From Apiotrichum sp. Y4204 (lineage: Eukaryota > Basidiomycota > Tremellomycetes > Trichosporonales > Trichosporonaceae): a DNA stretch of 64,000 bases. Below, piece after piece: positions 62,156 to 64,000 of this stretch (position 1 is its first letter; the number at the start of each line of letters is the position of its first letter). Where the stretch lies: positions 1 to 64,000 of the forward strand of contig JAMYHL010000040.1 of the NCBI GenBank assembly GCA_025531455.1, in the 5' to 3' direction. Position numbers and translations under genes: made by a program. The notes under the pieces are model-generated. The model ran no database searches. It was not told where the DNA came from and saw only the letters and a list, made by a program, of their open reading frames with translations.

Positions 62156-63810
62156 ATGTCGTATGACGACCACCGCTTGACGGTGGACACTGTTCGCGCC
62201 AGCGACAACAATAACGAGCCGGCCTCGCCACCATTCCCCCCGCGCACGCCGGACCGTGGATTCTCTGGAAGATCAATATCCCTCGGCTTGCGTTGCTTCT
62301 GTGGTAACAGCCTCGACTCCAAACGCAAAAGTGGAATGTTCTGCTCAATTGGTGGGTCTCGATCTCTGGAGATGATGCTGACAATTGTGCAGACTGCGCA
62401 CGAAACGGTACTTTTTCCTCTCTCACCACTCAACAACACCGCCTTCCCTCTATCGGCACTCACCTCACTGAGGCACTGTCGTTCAAAGACCAGCCATTCC
62501 GTGCCCCATCTACCACGAGCGACTATTATGACGAAGCGTCGCCGCACCCTCGTGCAATGGCGAGGGCAGAGCAGCGACGTGAAGAACGGCGCCGGCGTCG
62601 TGCAGACCCCATTGACATGGGCGTTCACTCATCCTTGATTTGCCGCTCGTCGACTTGTCCCAATATGCCATCGTCCGCGACCCAGACAGCACCACCACCT
62701 TCGACAACTGTACCTGATCTCGTCTCATCTCACTCGCGGAGCACATCCAACGCGTCGTCCATATACTCGTTCTCCTCCAGCAGCTCCCTGTCTCGAGTCG
62801 GCTCCACCAGCTCGCATCACCGCCAGCCATCATCCGTGTCCGTCGCTGCTGCCATCATGGAGGTTGATGGGGAAGAGTCGTTTGAGAAGGCGCTGGCTCG
62901 CTCCACGCTAAAGGCCCGCGGCACCCGTCGTCGTAACCTGAGTGGCGCAAAGAGCACTGCTAGTTCGTTGAAATCATCAAATTCGGACATGCGTGTGCAC
63001 GACATGCTTGATGAGCTCATCAACATGGAGCACTCATTCTATGTCGATGACCACCATAGCCTTGGTGATGAGCCAGTTGTACCCGAGCGGGTCCCGACAC
63101 CTGTCTTCACCCAAGTGCAAGACCCGCAGCACCCTCCTCGCACTCCCTCGCCTGTGAATGGTGCCAGTGCCATTGTCCCTCCTGCTCCTGGTGGCGGCAC
63201 TGAACGTCGCAACTCGTTGACACACTCGCGGCCGTCCAGCTCTTTCCTTCACCAGTCGTCCCTCTCGGAATCACACACTGCCCTTTACCTTGCAACGGCG
63301 TCACCCAGCGGCGACGAGCGGAATCGGCGTTCTGCTTCACCAAAGCTCTCACTTCGTCGAAGCATCCAATTCAGCCCAAGCCATGCCGGTCCAGTCATCC
63401 CGCCATCGCCTCGTCGTTACGACTCACCCTCTCGCCGCAGGCCCATGACTCTCAACCCCGTCATGGATGCCTGGCGCTTCCCGACCGCCGACTTTAATGA
63501 GCCGTACGGCCAGGATGATGACGACTACGACATGCCGGAGCCTGCGGCCTGCTTGTGGCCGCGGGGCAACTCGTCGAGCCTTGGCCAGTCCGCCTTCCCC
63601 ACATCGCGAGCGAGCATGAACCTCGCCGAGCTTGCGTCCGTCGCACCGCCTCGGTCTAGTGTCCGCCTCAACCAGCTCCTCGGTTCGTCCTCGGAAGAGG
63701 CGGATGTGGATATGGAGAGCGAGGTCTCTGACGATCGCTCCACCGTGCGTGGCAGCGTCCGCCAGAGCTTTATGTCTCCCTCGGCGTCGTTCCCGCAGCG
63801 CGGATGGTGA
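62156..63810 (+). CDS. Ser-rich protein with N-terminal CxC...CSxxC motif, unknown function
   Basis: Exons 62156-62351 and 62393-63810 (intron 41 nt) sum to 1614 nt and give 537 residues. Near residues 47-70 a Cys motif reads RCFCGNSLDSKRKSGMFCS then IDCARNGTF, that is C-x-C-x13-C-x2-x-C. It is assembled across the intron and looks like a small zinc-binding treble-clef element; comparable CxC...YCSxxCA motifs occur in uncharacterised fungal proteins. It is followed by a strongly basic stretch (EQRREERRRRRAD) that could be a nuclear signal. The rest is Ser/Pro/Arg rich, with SRSTSNASSIYSF and many SPxxRR phosphosite-like words, an acidic DDDDYDMPEP patch and a conserved-looking MTLNPVMDAWRFPTADFNEP segment. 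No catalytic domain is visible. A regulatory role is a guess. Confidence 0.78.
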
Positions 63811-64000
63811 ACACGACAAGTACACATACAACCTACAAGACCAAAACACCCGGAAACACCCTGTACCATTAACCCTGCACGTTTGTACCACACACATCAC
63901 AGCATCCATTGTATTGAGGCCCGTCGCTTGCGATACAATGCCCCACACCACTGCCACGCTAGCCGTCAAACTGTCCACCACTACTGCATATTTGTACATT
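63811..64000. other. 3' flank of the last gene
   Basis: A 190-nt C/A-rich stretch to the window edge with no coding signal. Confidence 0.4.

Overview
This window reads as nuclear DNA of a GC-rich basidiomycete yeast, most likely Tremellomycetes and perhaps Trichosporonales. That placement is inferred from many short spliceosomal introns (31-80 nt, donors mostly GTGAGT, branch-like CTGAC/CTAAC), strong C-ending codon bias in expressed genes, intron-bearing Pol III tRNA genes, fungal family content and the absence of bacterial operon features. Exon-intron models were built by hand. For every complete multi-exon gene the exon lengths sum to a whole number of codons, which is the main support for the splice sites.

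Layout. A serine/proline-rich conserved fungal protein runs off the left edge (minus, 1-4813). After a gene-free stretch come an acidic low-complexity protein (11781-13076, plus) and a Zn2Cys6 transcription factor with eight exons (13908-16533, plus). A secreted RNase T1-type ribonuclease (17285-17756, plus) converges on a DHA1-like MFS transporter (17928-19957, minus). An ER-type membrane-anchored cyclophilin (21134-22714, minus) and a DNAJC9-like J-protein (23079-24214, plus) diverge from 364 bp. The J-protein gene converges on a membrane-anchored M24 peptidase (24430-26256, minus). A single-finger C2H2 protein follows (30732-33017, plus), then tRNA-Tyr (34437-34535, minus), a typical 2-Cys peroxiredoxin (35507-36860, plus), dihydroxyacetone kinase (38548-40358, minus), malic enzyme (46883-49643, plus) and the scavenger decapping enzyme DcpS (51064-52623, plus). 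Six intron-containing tRNA-Val genes in both orientations lie at 53190-56961. The right end holds a Cys-motif protein of unknown role (62156-63810, plus).

How the genes relate. There is no sign of a biosynthetic cluster or mobile element. The content is housekeeping: redox defence (peroxiredoxin), glycerol/DHA entry to glycolysis, malate-pyruvate-NAD(P)H metabolism, protein folding and mRNA cap salvage, mixed with regulators. About half the window is gene-free by inspection.

The most unusual observations are: (a) an apparent GT-TG intron in the dihydroxyacetone kinase gene; (b) an 8-nt microexon supplying the first zinc-cluster cysteine of the transcription factor; (c) two TATA-like promoters arranged so the malic enzyme gene could yield mitochondrial and cytosolic forms; (d) a local array of tRNA-Val genes with near-identical bodies but variable introns; and (e) ATG-free leaders of about 0.6 to 1.1 kb before three genes, two of them coding for putative regulators.
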